64,000 nt of DNA from Amoebidium appalachense (GCA_963693365.1 CAVNZM010000003.1:13578001-13642000); one strand, 5' to 3'. Positions 32,485 to 43,088 are shown, counted from the stretch's first letter. Notes: generated from the sequence alone by a model not told the origin. Made by a program: numbers and translations.

Positions 32485-33101
32485 GCCCTTAGGGCCACGG
32501 ATGGCCTGGTTTAGGGGTGGATGCACGAAGGATACTATTTCCATGCCACCATCACATTCAGATGGCCGCAATGAGCCCCGCAATGCCCCGTGTATAATGT
32601 AGATGACACATATTAATACATTTGACGTCGTAACGTACACTTGCATATGTTGTAAGGGTGTGCTATGCACATGCACAATGTGCTTTTTGGTGCGTCATAA
32701 ACCCATCCTTACATGCATAATGGCATGTTCTATGTATGATAATGATATCATACATCATACTCATAAAATCACTGTAAGGACACATACAATATGACATCAG
32801 ACGGTAAGAAGAGCACATAAAGATGTTTCTTTGCGTCTCGCTCCACAGGAACAGAGACGGATACCATATGTACTTTTTTGTCTCGCTCCACTGGAGCAGA
32901 GACCACGCCTGACAGTTTGTTTTTTCTCACAACTTGTTACAAATTTTTAAGTCTCGTTCCACAGGAGCGAGACTGCAATACAACAAATTTCTAAGTCTCG
33001 ACTCCGGAGTCTGCTCCAGACTGCACTAGACACCAAAACATATCAAAAAAAGAAAAAAAAAAGAGGGTGGTGGTGGTGATGGTGTTGGTGGTGGTGGTGG
33101 T

Positions 33102-33133
<32 letters not shown>

Positions 33134-33546
33134 CTTCTATCATCCCACTAGTCCTCATCCTCATCATCATCCTCCCCACCCTCATCTCCTTCCTCCCCCC
33201 AGCCGGGAGGGGGGGGGGGGGGGGAAGGAGTATAAAAGAGCAGCAACGAACATAAACAAAACTCAAAACAAGCAAACTATTATGCGGGTTTCTAAGAAGC
33301 TCCCAACATCACTAAACTAAACATATGCTAATCCCTTGACAGAAGAGTAACAAGAGGTGTGTGTATGTGTATGAGGCCCAAAAAAAAAAAAGGACGCCCA
33401 ACATGACAATATAGGGGGGCACTATTACACCAAACCATACCATACCAAATGCCGGCAGAGTAATACAGTGTTATCACAAAACACATTACCAACTCCATAA
33501 TATACATAACAACAACATAATACACATAACAAACACACTCACATAC
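32485..33546. other. intergenic with hairpin cluster and GGT/G repeat
   Basis: No gene is seen. 32590-32830 is AT-rich. 33066-33133 is (GGT)n running into a long G homopolymer; another G run is at about 33206-33222. Confidence 0.6.
32835..33021. repeat. four-unit hairpin cluster
   Basis: Four imperfect palindromes sharing GTCTC..GAGAC arms: 32835-32858, 32880-32903 (GTCTCGCTCCA/CTGGAGCAGAGAC), 32951-32973 and 32995-33021. Start-to-start spacing is 45, 71 and 44 bp. The arms vary between units while pairing is kept. Confidence 0.7.
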
Positions 33547-33696
33547 CTTTCGGAGTGGATGACCCTGTAATAGGTCATCCTCAGGGGGTTGCTGAGGTCC
33601 GCATCGTCCGTGCCCTTCTTCTTGGGGCGGGACTTTTTGTTGTCGCCCTTGGGGGTGGTCTCCTCCACCTCCTCCGCCTCGCTTCCACTGGGCTCC
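33547..33696 (-). CDS. possible host exon
   Basis: On the minus strand an open stretch reads EPSGSEAEEVEETTPKG, NKKSRPKKKGTDDADL, then NPLRMTYYRVIHSER. It ends at CGAAAG/GTATGTGAG, a good donor site. It begins after GTAG, downstream of a C run and CAG, which would be a pyrimidine-rich acceptor. The protein is acidic then basic and not recognised. No neighbouring exon was found, so it may be an orphan fragment. Confidence 0.35.
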
Positions 33697-33728
33697 TACT
33701 GGCTCCCCGAACTGGGGGGGGGGGGGGG

Positions 33729-34148
33729 TGTTATTTTGTGTGGGTTTAACGGAGAAGCAGAGTGCACAGATGGGTGTTATGTTATACACAACACTGAGAC
33801 ACACGGGAGAAACACAACCGGAGAGGTGGAACGATTTCTGGGGCCATAGGAAATGATTCGACTGCTTGATCTTTATTTCAAGATGAAGTCCTTTTTATAC
33901 TTAGGAATGTGAAATCGATAATAAATGCTAAGCCAATAAAAAGAACGAAAACTACTTTATCCAATCAGAGATACGAAAACTATGAGGGTAAAGTAAATCG
34001 ATAGAAATGCCTGTCGACATAAAGAAGATAAAACGCAATCCTCTAATGAAAGAAACTTCTAATAAAAACACGGAAACATTTAACAAAATGAAACCACTTA
34101 TGTAACTATTAGTTCACAGTATACATTTATACATGTTCTTAACATAAC
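33729..34148 (-). repeat. diverged copia-type LTR, left piece
   Basis: Begins TGTTATTTTGTGTGGG and continues GAAGCAGAGTGCACAGATGGG, resembling the copia A/B LTR (TGTTGTTTTGTACGGG ... GGAGCAGAGTGCACAGAGG). An ATCTTTATTTC is in the place of the LTR polyadenylation region. YR-4 interrupts it at 34149. Confidence 0.6.
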
Positions 34149-34488
34149 GGTTTTATTTGTGGAAATTATTGACATAAATATTTTTCTGGGTAAACACGTA
34201 GGATGGGTGTCCGATATCAACAGGCTTCGTTTCATGTTTTAGCAGTTCGCGTTCGGCTGCCCGCATACGGGCACCTATTAGCCGATCAAAACATCAGATT
34301 CCACAGATCACTAGACCGAGTTTGATTGGCTCAGGATAAGATTTCACATAACACTAGATCGGTTTTGATTGGCTCAGTTCGGTAGCCTTAGGTATATAAG
34401 CACGACAGTTTTTAGCAGATCAGCAAGCAACAACACATCTTCTGTGTTTAGCACCTACAGCTTTACAGCTATATTTTCTTTTTCACTC
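34149..34488 (+). promoter_or_regulatory. YR-4 A1 repeat with promoter
   Basis: Subfamily II repeat with TATATAA near 34394 and TTGATTGGCT motifs. It shares GGATAAGATTTC and CAACAGGCTTCG with YR-5. Confidence 0.78.
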
Positions 34489-34515
34489 TCCCTATCTTTC
34501 CGTACGCCGGTCAGC

Positions 34516-35685
34516 ATGCCGCCAAAAAAGCGCCAGGCCTCAGCCACCGCCCCTGCCGCGGCACCCAAGCGGCTGACCCGCAGCGACCTCCGCCACAGGC
34601 TGACCAACGCTCCCGCGGACACTGACGCGCCTCCAGCGGCCCATACCACCACGGACCCGGACCCGCCGGCTAGTCTCCCCTCCCCTCCTGAAGTCCCCCC
34701 TCAGGCCCCGCCGTCCCCGCAGATGACTTCTCAAGACGCCGTCCTTGCCGCCCTCACCGCCATCAGCACCCAGATGGCTGGCGTCCTGGCTGCTCTCACC
34801 AACCGCGACCCTCCCGCGCCCCCCGCCGCGCCCTCCGCACCCGGGGAGGTTTCCCCGGGGCTGCATCTCGGCCCTGACCTAGACCTACCTGCCCTGCCCG
34901 CGCCCCCCATCACAGGTGAGAACACTGGCGACATTCAGCCGGGCACACTCCCGCTTCCCCCCGCGGATGTGCTGGCAGATTTGCGCGCCAATCGTTTCGT
35001 CGACCTGTATAAGTTCACCCCCGCCGCCCTCCTGGCCCCATCCAAGAAAGGTCAGCATCTGCGCATGGCCGACGACGGCAGCATCGAGACTTTTCGCCAA
35101 GACAAACCCGTTCCCCTGCGTTCACTCGTCATTTGGATCCAAGCTTGGACCCATTACATGGCCGCCAAGCACCACCTCGGCCTCCCCACGGACAAAGACG
35201 TACTTTGGACTCAGCACATCACTCGCCTCAGCACCCGATACCCGTGGGCCCAGATCCACAACTATGACGTATACGCCCGAACCGTTGCCCACCAGCAGGG
35301 TCGGGCTCCGATCGAGTGTCCCAACCTGCTCGCCCAACTCCACCAGGATCTCCTCCTGCCACCCACTCTGCTCATCCCGGACGCATGTCAGCGCTGTGGC
35401 TTCCCCGACCACCCCAGCGCGGCCTGCCCCATGTACCCCAAGCCCGGCTGTGGTCTTGACGGCTTTAAGCCGCCCCACAAGCCCGGCGGGGGTCAAACCC
35501 CTAACCGCCCTGGCCCGCAACCCGGCCCGGCAAAACCGGCCCGACCCGTGGATCTACCCGCGACGCACTGCAGGAATTTCCACAATAACGGTCGGTCCTG
35601 CGCTAAGCAGCCCTGCCCCTTCTCCCACGTGTGCCCGCTCTGCTCTGGCACACACCCCCGCAAAGACTGCAAGCACAATGCCTAG
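34516..35685 (+). CDS. gag: YR-4 Gag
   Basis: 389 residues from ATG 34516, the start shared by all copies (MPPKKRQAS). The frame is open upstream to 34369, but that is A1 sequence. Core and zinc region are complete (CQRCGFPDHPSAAC; CRNFHNNGRSCAKQPC; CPLCSGTHPRKDC). NAPADTDAPPAAH with TDPDPPAS links it to YR-2 and not to YR-3 or YR-5. Confidence 0.92.
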   Translation: MPPKKRQASATAPAAAPKRLTRSDLRHRLTNAPADTDAPPAAHTTTDPDPPASLPSPPEVPPQAPPSPQMTSQDAVLAALTAISTQMAGVLAALTNRDPPAPPAAPSAPGEVSPGLHLGPDLDLPALPAPPITGENTGDIQPGTLPLPPADVLADLRANRFVDLYKFTPAALLAPSKKGQHLRMADDGSIETFRQDKPVPLRSLVIWIQAWTHYMAAKHHLGLPTDKDVLWTQHITRLSTRYPWAQIHNYDVYARTVAHQQGRAPIECPNLLAQLHQDLLLPPTLLIPDACQRCGFPDHPSAACPMYPKPGCGLDGFKPPHKPGGGQTPNRPGPQPGPAKPARPVDLPATHCRNFHNNGRSCAKQPCPFSHVCPLCSGTHPRKDCKHNA

Positions 35686-35980
35686 TCTACGCGCACACCC
35701 ACACACACAGCTAGAACATAGGGGTTAGGAGCTAGGCCACACGAGTACAGGGAAACGGAGCTCGGGAGAACGGGCCAATAGGGCTGAGTACAAAATTTCG
35801 CAGGCCAACTACGGCGCCCGCGCGCGTCAAGAATAAATGTCCCTACACAAAGACGTTTATTCTGGCCACTGCACATAATTTTACTCCCCCCCCCCATCCC
35901 ACGAGCCTCCCCCCCCCTTACACTCACCTAGCACTCCCTCCCCCCCCTTCTTCTACCTCTGTGTCCGCCCACACCCCCGC

Positions 35981-36076
35981 GTGCTCGGGCACATTCCCCT
36001 GCACAGGGCCCCGCTGCCCTCCCTGCCAACCCTCACTCGGGCCCAGCTGCCCTACTCTAACCCCCCCGGGGCCCTG

Positions 36077-36111
<35 letters not shown>

Positions 36112-37807
36112 CCCCCCCCCCCCGCTGCCGGGATCTCCCCGAGGGTGCCCCACCCTTGCTAACCACCCCTTCCCCCGAGGCTCAGACCCGGAGGCCCGCC
36201 CGCTGCCCCAGCACCACATTGACACCTCCCGCCTCCGGGAACTGCTGGCCTCCTACCCAGACCAATCATTCGCCGCACAACTCCTCCACGATGTCGAATT
36301 CGGTGTCGACATCGGCTATCGCGGCCCCTCCACCTCTCGGGTGGGCCCCAACCTACCCACCACCCCGGAGGCAGCTTCCGCTATCACGGCGGATATTGCC
36401 AAAGAAGTCGCCCTCGGCCACCTGCGCGGCCCCCTCTCCCCGGCCCAATTCTTTGACGAATTTCCGGTCCACCGTTCCTCCCCCATCGGCGCCGTTACCA
36501 AGAAAGGGAACCCCCCCAAGTACCGTCGAATCCACCACCTCTCCTGGCCCCGGGGTAGCAGTGTCAATGACAGCATCACCTACCCCGACGAACTTCAGTA
36601 CATTCGCGCCCGGGACGTCACCCAGCTCATTCTCGACGCAGGCCCCGGCTGCTACATGGCCGTGGCAGATGTGCAGGCTGCCTTCCGGCACATGCCCATC
36701 CGACCAGAAGACCATCACTTAATGGCATTCAAATGGCTGGGGCATTTTTACGTTGAAACCAGACTGCCCTTCGGCCTGAAATCTAGCCCAGCCATCTGGG
36801 AACGGATCGCGGCCACCCTACAGTGGCTGGCACACCAGCACGGTATTACCCTCATCCGCCACTACGTAGACGACTGGATTATAGTCGCCCCCACACAAGA
36901 GCAGTGCCAACGTCACCTATCCACCTTCCTGCAACTCTGCCGAGAGCTGCACATTGCCATCTCCGAAGACAAGATGCAGGGCCCGGCTACCCGTGTCGTC
37001 TTCATCGGTATCGAATTCGACTCCATCGCCATGGAGGCACGAATCCCGGCTTCCAAGCTCTCGGACCTACTCGACCTCACTTCCCACCCAAAGCCCACCA
37101 TCACCATTCGGGACCTCCAGTCCCTCCTCGGCAAACTCACCTGGTGTGCCCAGCTGGTTCCCCCCGGGAGGGCCTTCTCCCAGCGCCTATGGGCCCTTCT
37201 CCGGACCCACCCACACCTTGCCGGCCACCACCACATACGACTGACTGCTGCCGCCCGAGCCGACATAGCCGAATGGCACCAGTTCCTCACATCATGGAAT
37301 GGGGTGCACCTCATCACACCCCCCACATACACTACCCTGGCCACCGATGCTGCCGGATCGGTGGGTCTAGGAGGCCACTGGCTCGACCAATGGTTCTTCA
37401 TGCCCTGGTCCCCCTCCACCCAAGCCCTCTATGCTCATGAGGGTAAACTCGGTTCTTCCGTCATCGAACTCCTGGCCATCGCAGCCGCCGTGGCCCTCTG
37501 GGCCCCCTCCTGGTCCACCCACCATGTCCGTATTTTATGCGACAACACGGGTGCTGTGTCTGACCTGCACTCCCGGTCTTCCCCCCACCCCGTGATGGCC
37601 AAACTTATTCGGTTCATCACCCGCATGGAAATGCAATACCAATTTACGTTACAGGCATCCTACCTACCAGGACCCCTCAACCATCTGGCCGATGCCATTT
37701 CTCGTAACCAACTTCCCCGGGCCCGACGACTCCGACCTTCCCTGCAACCGGAGCCCTGCCCCTTCCCCTCCTGGGTCCACGAGTTCCTATCCCTTCCCTT
37801 GGGCTAA
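35981..37807 (+). CDS. YR-4 reverse transcriptase / RNase H (intact)
   Basis: A 608-residue frame from a GTG at 35981; no ATG opens it. Residues 36-52 are a proline run coded by a C homopolymer (about 36080-36123). RT motifs: VADVQAAF (Asp near 230) and HYVDDWIIVAP (YVDD 295-298). RNase H: ATDAAGSVGLGG, ELLAIAAAVAL, LCDNTGAVSD, HLADAIS. It ends SLPLG then TAA, straight before the second C run. It is the only complete RT in the five YR copies. The true start is unknown; the frame is also open upstream of 35981. Confidence 0.9.
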
Positions 37808-38163
37808 CCCCCCCCCCCCCCCCCCCCCCAGATCTCCCGTTCCGGAGCAACGCTGGCAGATTGGCCCCCCACTTTGCTCCCGCCGAGCTGCTTCGAGCCA
37901 CCACTACCCTGCAGGAATGCCAGGCCCTGAGTCTCAACCTCGACTCTCGGGCCTTTTACTCCCGGGTGCAAAAAGTGTTCATCGATTTCTGTGTGGCATC
38001 TCGGCTGCAATCCCCCTCCGGGTCCTCCCTCCCGGCCTCCCCACACACCGTGCAACTTTTTCTCGCCTGGTGTGCCCAACGAGGGGTACAGGCCTTTTCC
38101 TTAACCGGCTACAATTCGGCCATCACCAGGCTCCACCTCGACATGGGCCTCCCTGCTCCCTAC
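37692..38163 (+). pseudogene. YR-4 tyrosine recombinase, truncated
   Basis: Starts MPFLVTNFPGPDD at ATG 37692. A C run at about 37807-37829 shifts the frame, so APHFAPAELL continues in the frame from 37861. Sequence stops matching after DMGLPAPY at 38163, before all catalytic residues. Confidence 0.88.
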
Positions 38164-38527
38164 ACGTCTAAATATAATTATTCCTAATAGTTGAAGAACA
38201 TAGCACAATGCTACGTCGTGAGAAAGGAATGGGAAAGGAATGTAGGTTACTATATTTGGGAATATAGAACGAGATTTGATTGGATGACTTATTTAGATAT
38301 TGACACAAATGACAATACGTGTGCGCGAGCTAAGTATGTCGATACGTACACAGATCTAAGTTGACTAACTTGAACGCTTGTCCATCTGGCAGTGCGAACA
38401 GTTCCCAGTGAACAGGCTGTGAACTCGCAGTGAATGCCGTACCTGCCAGACGCGTCAGCGGTATATGTATACGTAGGATAACCGAACAAAAGCACCCTAG
38501 ATCACTTTGGGGCTTCAAAAATAAACT
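38164..38527 (-). repeat. possible right piece of the diverged LTR
   Basis: AT-rich, no gene. ATTATTCCTAATAGTTGAAG resembles the copia LTR segment TATTTCCTAATAGTCGAC at the position expected after the YR-4 interruption. The remainder does not clearly align, and the LTR end was not found before YR-5. Confidence 0.35.
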
Positions 38528-39173
38528 TCTATGAAAACTACTCCGGGACGTGTGTTGCCTCTAGGGGGACATCCCCTTGGACGAAAGTGAACCTGCAATG
38601 GTTGTAAACCACGGCAAGCCCCCAGTCATCAATTTATTGATCCGTGAGGTCCTTGTGCCCAAAAAACGGGGGAAGTCTTCGCCCCGTGAAAAAACAGCAC
38701 GTATGTGGGGATCAATGGGGGTTGAGTGTAGGGTGTAGGTGGGTGGGTGAAAAAGAAAATATAGCTGTAAAGCTGTAGGTGCTAAACACAGAGGATGTGT
38801 TGTTGCTTGCTGATCTGCTAAAGACTGTCGTGCTTATATACCTAAGGCTGCCGAACTGAGCCAATCAAAACCGATCTAGTGTTATGTGAAATCTTATCCT
38901 GAGCCAATCAAACTCGGTCTAGTGATCTGTGGAATCTGATGTTTTGATCGGCTAATAGGTGCCCGTATGCGGGCAGCCGAACGCGAACTGCTAAAACATG
39001 AAACGAAGCCTGTTGATATCGGACACCCATCCTACGTGTTTACCCAGAAAAATATTTATGTCAATAATTTCCACAAATAAAACCTCTATGAAAACTACTC
39101 CGGGACGTGTGTTGCCTCTAGGGGGACATCCCCTTGGACGAAAGTGAACCTGCAATGGTTGTAAACCACGGCA
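38528..39173 (-). repeat. YR-5 split direct repeats B2-A2-B1
   Basis: B2 38528-38616, spacer, A2 38749-39084, B1 39085-39173. Subfamily II forms throughout (GTTGATATCGGACACC). Confidence 0.92.
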
Positions 39174-39201
39174 CGAGAGCAGTATGCTTGCTCCAAAGGT
39201 T

Positions 39202-40264
39202 TCACTTAAGAATAGAGGCGAATACACGTGTGGTAGTGGCAGCAATGGAGGCCGGACGAAGTCGGGTATAGAGCAGGAAACAGTCGGAGGACCACCTGCC
39301 GAGTTGTTTGATCCGGGAGTCGTCGACCCCGGCCTCAGCCAGTGCTGTGGCCCCCCCGATGCGGAGGCTGTGTCCGGCGAACCGGGAGGGTGAGAGGCCT
39401 GCCCGGGAGAGGAGGGCACGGAAGTCGGCAGAGAAAGCACTCTTGGTGTAGGGGATGCCACCGAGACTGAAGAGGGGGTCGTTGGGTTGACCGGACATTG
39501 TATCCAGGAACTGCCGGAGGAGATGGGCTGGGGAGAAGTGGGTGAGGGGCAGGGCAGCTAGAGTGACGTTGACACCTCGGGCCTGTACCTCCGTCTTAGA
39601 GGTTGGCAGGTGGAGGGTGGCATGGGACAAAGTACCGGTGGGGGTGTAGGTGAAGGTCACGTCTTTCCGTTTAACGTGACGGGACGGGTCAAAGGAAGTC
39701 AGGGTTTTGGAGGTAAATTCCCCCGAACGGAGGAGACCACAGAAACCGACGATGAGGGCCGTCCATAGCCGGAGATTGGCCGAGGAGGCCTTGGTGGGGC
39801 ACTGGCCATGGAGTAGGCTAAGGTGGGAGGGCAGGAGGGGCTCCCTGGTGGATGATCGGGGTCGGATGTTGTGAGAAAGCTGCCATCTGCCCACCCCTCG
39901 GAAGAACCAGGCCAGAGACTTGTCGTGGGGGTAGGGAGCAGGGAGGCCCATGTCGAGGTGGAGTCTGGTGATGGCTGAATTGTAGCCGGCCAAGGAAGAG
40001 GCCTGTACCCCTCGTTGGGCACACCAGGCGAGAAAAAGCTGCACGGTGTGGGGGGAGGCCGGGAGGGAGGACCCGGCGGAGGATTGCAGCCGAGATGCCA
40101 CACAAAAATCGATGAACACTTTTTGTACCCTGGAGTAAAAGGCCCGAGAGTCGAGGTTGAGACTCAGGGCCTGGCATTCCTGCAGGGTAGTGGTGGCACG
40201 AAGCAGCTCGGCCGGAGCAAAGTGGGGGGCCAATCGGCCAGCGTTGCTCCGGAAGGGGAGATCT

Positions 40265-40300
<36 letters not shown>

Positions 40301-40473
40301 GAGCCCAGGGGAAGGGATAGGAACTTGTGGACCCAGAAGGGGAAGGGGCAGGGCTCCGGTTGCAGGTAAGGTCGGAGTCGTCGGGTCCGGGGAAGTTGGT
40401 TACGGAGGAGCTGCGCGGCGAATGATTGGGCTGGGTAGGGGGGCCAGCAGCTCCCGGAGGCGGGAGGTGTCAA
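39202..40473 (-). CDS. YR-5 tyrosine recombinase fused to pol N-terminus
   Basis: 423 residues open from 40473. The first 25 are pol-derived in a shifted frame, then SFAAQLLR/NQLPRTRRLRPYL across the deletion joint, then a proline run from a C homopolymer (about 40265-40299), then the recombinase APHFAPAELL onward. All catalytic residues are present: GLLRSGEF, AGHSLRIGG, GRW and FLLYTR. The RT deletion has thus put the recombinase in frame with upstream pol codons, which may change how it is expressed. It is the only RT-deleted copy with an unbroken recombinase. Confidence 0.9.
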
Positions 40474-40568
40474 CGTGGTGCTGGGGCAGCGGGCGGGCCA
40501 CCGGGGCTGAGCCTCGGGGGAAGGGGGTGGTTAGCAAGGGTGGGGCACCCTCGGGGAGATCCCGGCAT

Positions 40569-40610
<42 letters not shown>

Positions 40611-40987
40611 GGCCCCGGGGGGTTAGAGTAGGGCAGCTGGGCCCGAGGGAGGGTTTGCAGGGAGGGCAGCGGGGCCCTGTGCAGGGGATGCCCGAGCACG
40701 CGCGGGTGTGGGCGTACACAGAGTTAGAAGAAGGGAGGGAGCGCTAGGTGAGTGTAAGGGGGGGAGGCTCGTGGGATGGGGGGGGGAGTAAATTTATGTG
40801 CAGTGGCCAGAATAACGTCTTTGTGTAGGGACATTTATTCTTGGCGCGCGCGGGCGCCGTAGTTGGCCTGCGAAAAATGTTACTCAGCCCTAGTGCCCCG
40901 TTTTTTCCCGAGCTCCGTGTCCTTGGACCCGTGTAACCTAGCTCCTAGCCCCTATGTTCTATCTGTGGGTGTGGGTGTGCGCGTAGA

Positions 40988-42146
40988 CTAGGCATTGTGC
41001 TTGCAGTCTTTGCGGGGGTGTGTGCCAGAGCAGAGCGGGCACACGTGGGAGAAGGGGCAGGGCTGCTTAGCGCAGGACCGACCGTTGTGGAAATTCCTGC
41101 AGTGTGTTGCGGGTAGATCCACGGGTCGGGCCGGTGGTGCCGGGCAGGGTTGCGGGCCGGGTCGGTTGGGGGTTTGTCCCCCGCCGGGCTTGTGGGGGGG
41201 CTCGAAACCATCAAGACCACAGCCGGGCTTGGGGTACATGGGGCAGGCCGCGCTGGGGTGGTCGGGGAAGCCGCAACGCTGACATGCGTCCGGGATGAGC
41301 AGAGTGGGTGGCAGGAGGAGATCCTGGTGGAGTTGGGCGAGCAGGTTGGGACACTCGATCGGAGCCCGACCCTGTTGGTGGGCAACGGTTCGGGCGTATA
41401 CGTCATAGTTGTGGATCTGGGCCCACGGGTATCGGGTGCTGAGGCGAGTGATGTGCTGAGTCCAAAGTACTTCTTTGTCCGTGGGGAGGCCGAGGTGGTG
41501 CTTGGCGGCCATGTAATGGGTCCAAGCTTGGATCCAAATGACGAGTGAACGCAAGGGAACGGGTTTGTCTTGGCGAAAAGTCTCGATGCTGCCGTCGTCG
41601 GCCATGCGCAGATGCTGACCTTTCTTGGATGGGGCCAGGAGGGCGGCGGGGGTGAACTTATACAGATCGATGAAACGATTGGCGCGCAAATCTGCCAGCA
41701 CATCCGCGGGGGGAAGCGGGAGTGTGCCCGGCTGAATGTCGCCAGTGTTCTCACCTGTAATGGGGGGCACGGGCAGGGCAGGTAGATCCAGGTCAGGGCC
41801 GAGATGCAGCCCCAGGGAAACCTCCCCGGGTGCGGAGGGCGCGGCGGGGGGCGGGAGGGTCGCGGTTGGTGAGAGCGGCCAGGACGCCAGCCATCTGGGT
41901 GCTGAGGGCGGTGAGGGCGGCAAGGACGGCGTCCTGAGAAGTCATCGGCGGGGACGGTGGGGCCTGAGGAGGGACTTCAGGAGTAGAGGGGAGAGTAGCC
42001 GGAGGGTCCGTGGTGGTATGGGCCGCTGGAGGCGCGTCAGTGCCCGCGGGAGCGTTGGTCAGCCTGTGGCGGAGGTCGCTGCGGGTCAGGCGCTTAGGTG
42101 CCGCGGTAGGGGCGGCGGCTGAGGCCTGGCGCTTTTTCGGCGGCAT
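40988..42146 (-). pseudogene. gag: YR-5 Gag, two-base deletion
   Basis: ATG 42146. At about 41850 CTCCCGCCCCCCG stands where YR-3 has CTCCCGCGCCCCCCG, a two-base loss, so the N-terminal 105 residues (to PPAPRRAL) and the rest (APSAPGEVSLG ...) are in different frames. The zinc region is otherwise complete. Confidence 0.88.
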
Positions 42147-42181
42147 GCTGACCGGCGTAGGGAAAGATAGGGAGAAGAAAA

Positions 42182-42517
42182 GAAAAAGAAAATATAGCTG
42201 TAAAGCTGTAGGTGCTAAACATGGAGGATGTGTTGTTGCTTGCTGATCTGCTAAAGACTGTCGTGCTTATATACCTAAGGCTGCCAAACTGAGCCAATCA
42301 AAACCGATCTAGTGTTATGTGAAATCTTATCCTGAGCCAATCAAACTCGGTCTAGTGATCTGTGGAATCTGATGTTTTGATCGGCTAATAGGTGCCCGTA
42401 TGCGGGCAGCCGAACGCGAACTGCTAAAACATGAAACGAAGCCTGTTGATATCGGACACCCATCCTACGTGTTTACCCAGAAAAATATTTATGTCAATAA
42501 TTTCCACAAATAAAACC
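42182..42517 (-). promoter_or_regulatory. YR-5 A1 repeat with promoter
   Basis: Subfamily II A repeat on the minus strand, TATATAA near 42270. Differs from A2 by a few bases (for example ACATGGAGG against ACAGAGGAT). Confidence 0.78.
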
Positions 42518-42592
42518 AAATTTTTTTAAGTGGAGATATAACGAATCAAAATTTAATAGACACCATATGTGGAGATATAATTTTTTATTTTA

Positions 42593-42643
<51 letters not shown>

Positions 42644-43054
42644 TTTTTGGGGGGGGTTTTTCGTGTTTAAGTACACCTTCAATTCAAAAGTCCAGGACGG
42701 ACGGAGAGGGTGGCATGCACAGCACTGCGTACGAATTGTGTGCCAGTTTACCTACATGTATGTCACAAAATTAAAGTGTGCACGCATAGCGAATGATCAC
42801 ATGCATGGTGTGCAGGACCCGTACCATTCTTTTCTGTACGTAACCATGTATACACGAATGCACGTACGTACGCATACCGCGGCCGCCTACGTGGCACACC
42901 GCGGCAGGGATCGCGATCAAGTGCTGTTATTACCCAACATGAGGGCGCTGTTCGCGTCTAAATGCGTACAGGGTGGTGGTTCACTTTTAAGATAACGGGT
43001 AAAATCCAGACGCGTCCTACGTTATCTTTTTGCTTTATCGTCCTCGAAGAGCAG

Positions 43055-43088
<34 letters not shown>

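Larger units (their letters stand above)
34149..38163 (+). mobile_element. YR-4 retrotransposon, 3'-truncated
   Basis: 4015 bp: A1, intact gag, intact RT/RNase H and the first third of the recombinase, ending at CTGCTCCCTAC. The B1-A2-B2 block is absent. A1 belongs to subfamily II (closest to YR-5), but gag and pol are closest to YR-2 of subfamily I. Confidence 0.93.
38528..42517 (-). mobile_element. YR-5 retrotransposon, RT-deleted
   Basis: 3990 bp on the minus strand: A1 (about 42182-42517), gag, pol remnant fused to recombinase, B1, A2, B2. It has the same RT deletion joint as YR-3. Ends are TCTATGAAAAC and AAATAAAACC. The recombinase is intact; gag has lost two bases. Confidence 0.93.

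Noticed and set aside
35961-36722. Pro-rich frame overlapping the YR-4 RT start (and its equivalents in other copies)
   Set aside because: Alternative frame of GC-rich pol sequence; it disagrees with the conserved RT frame.
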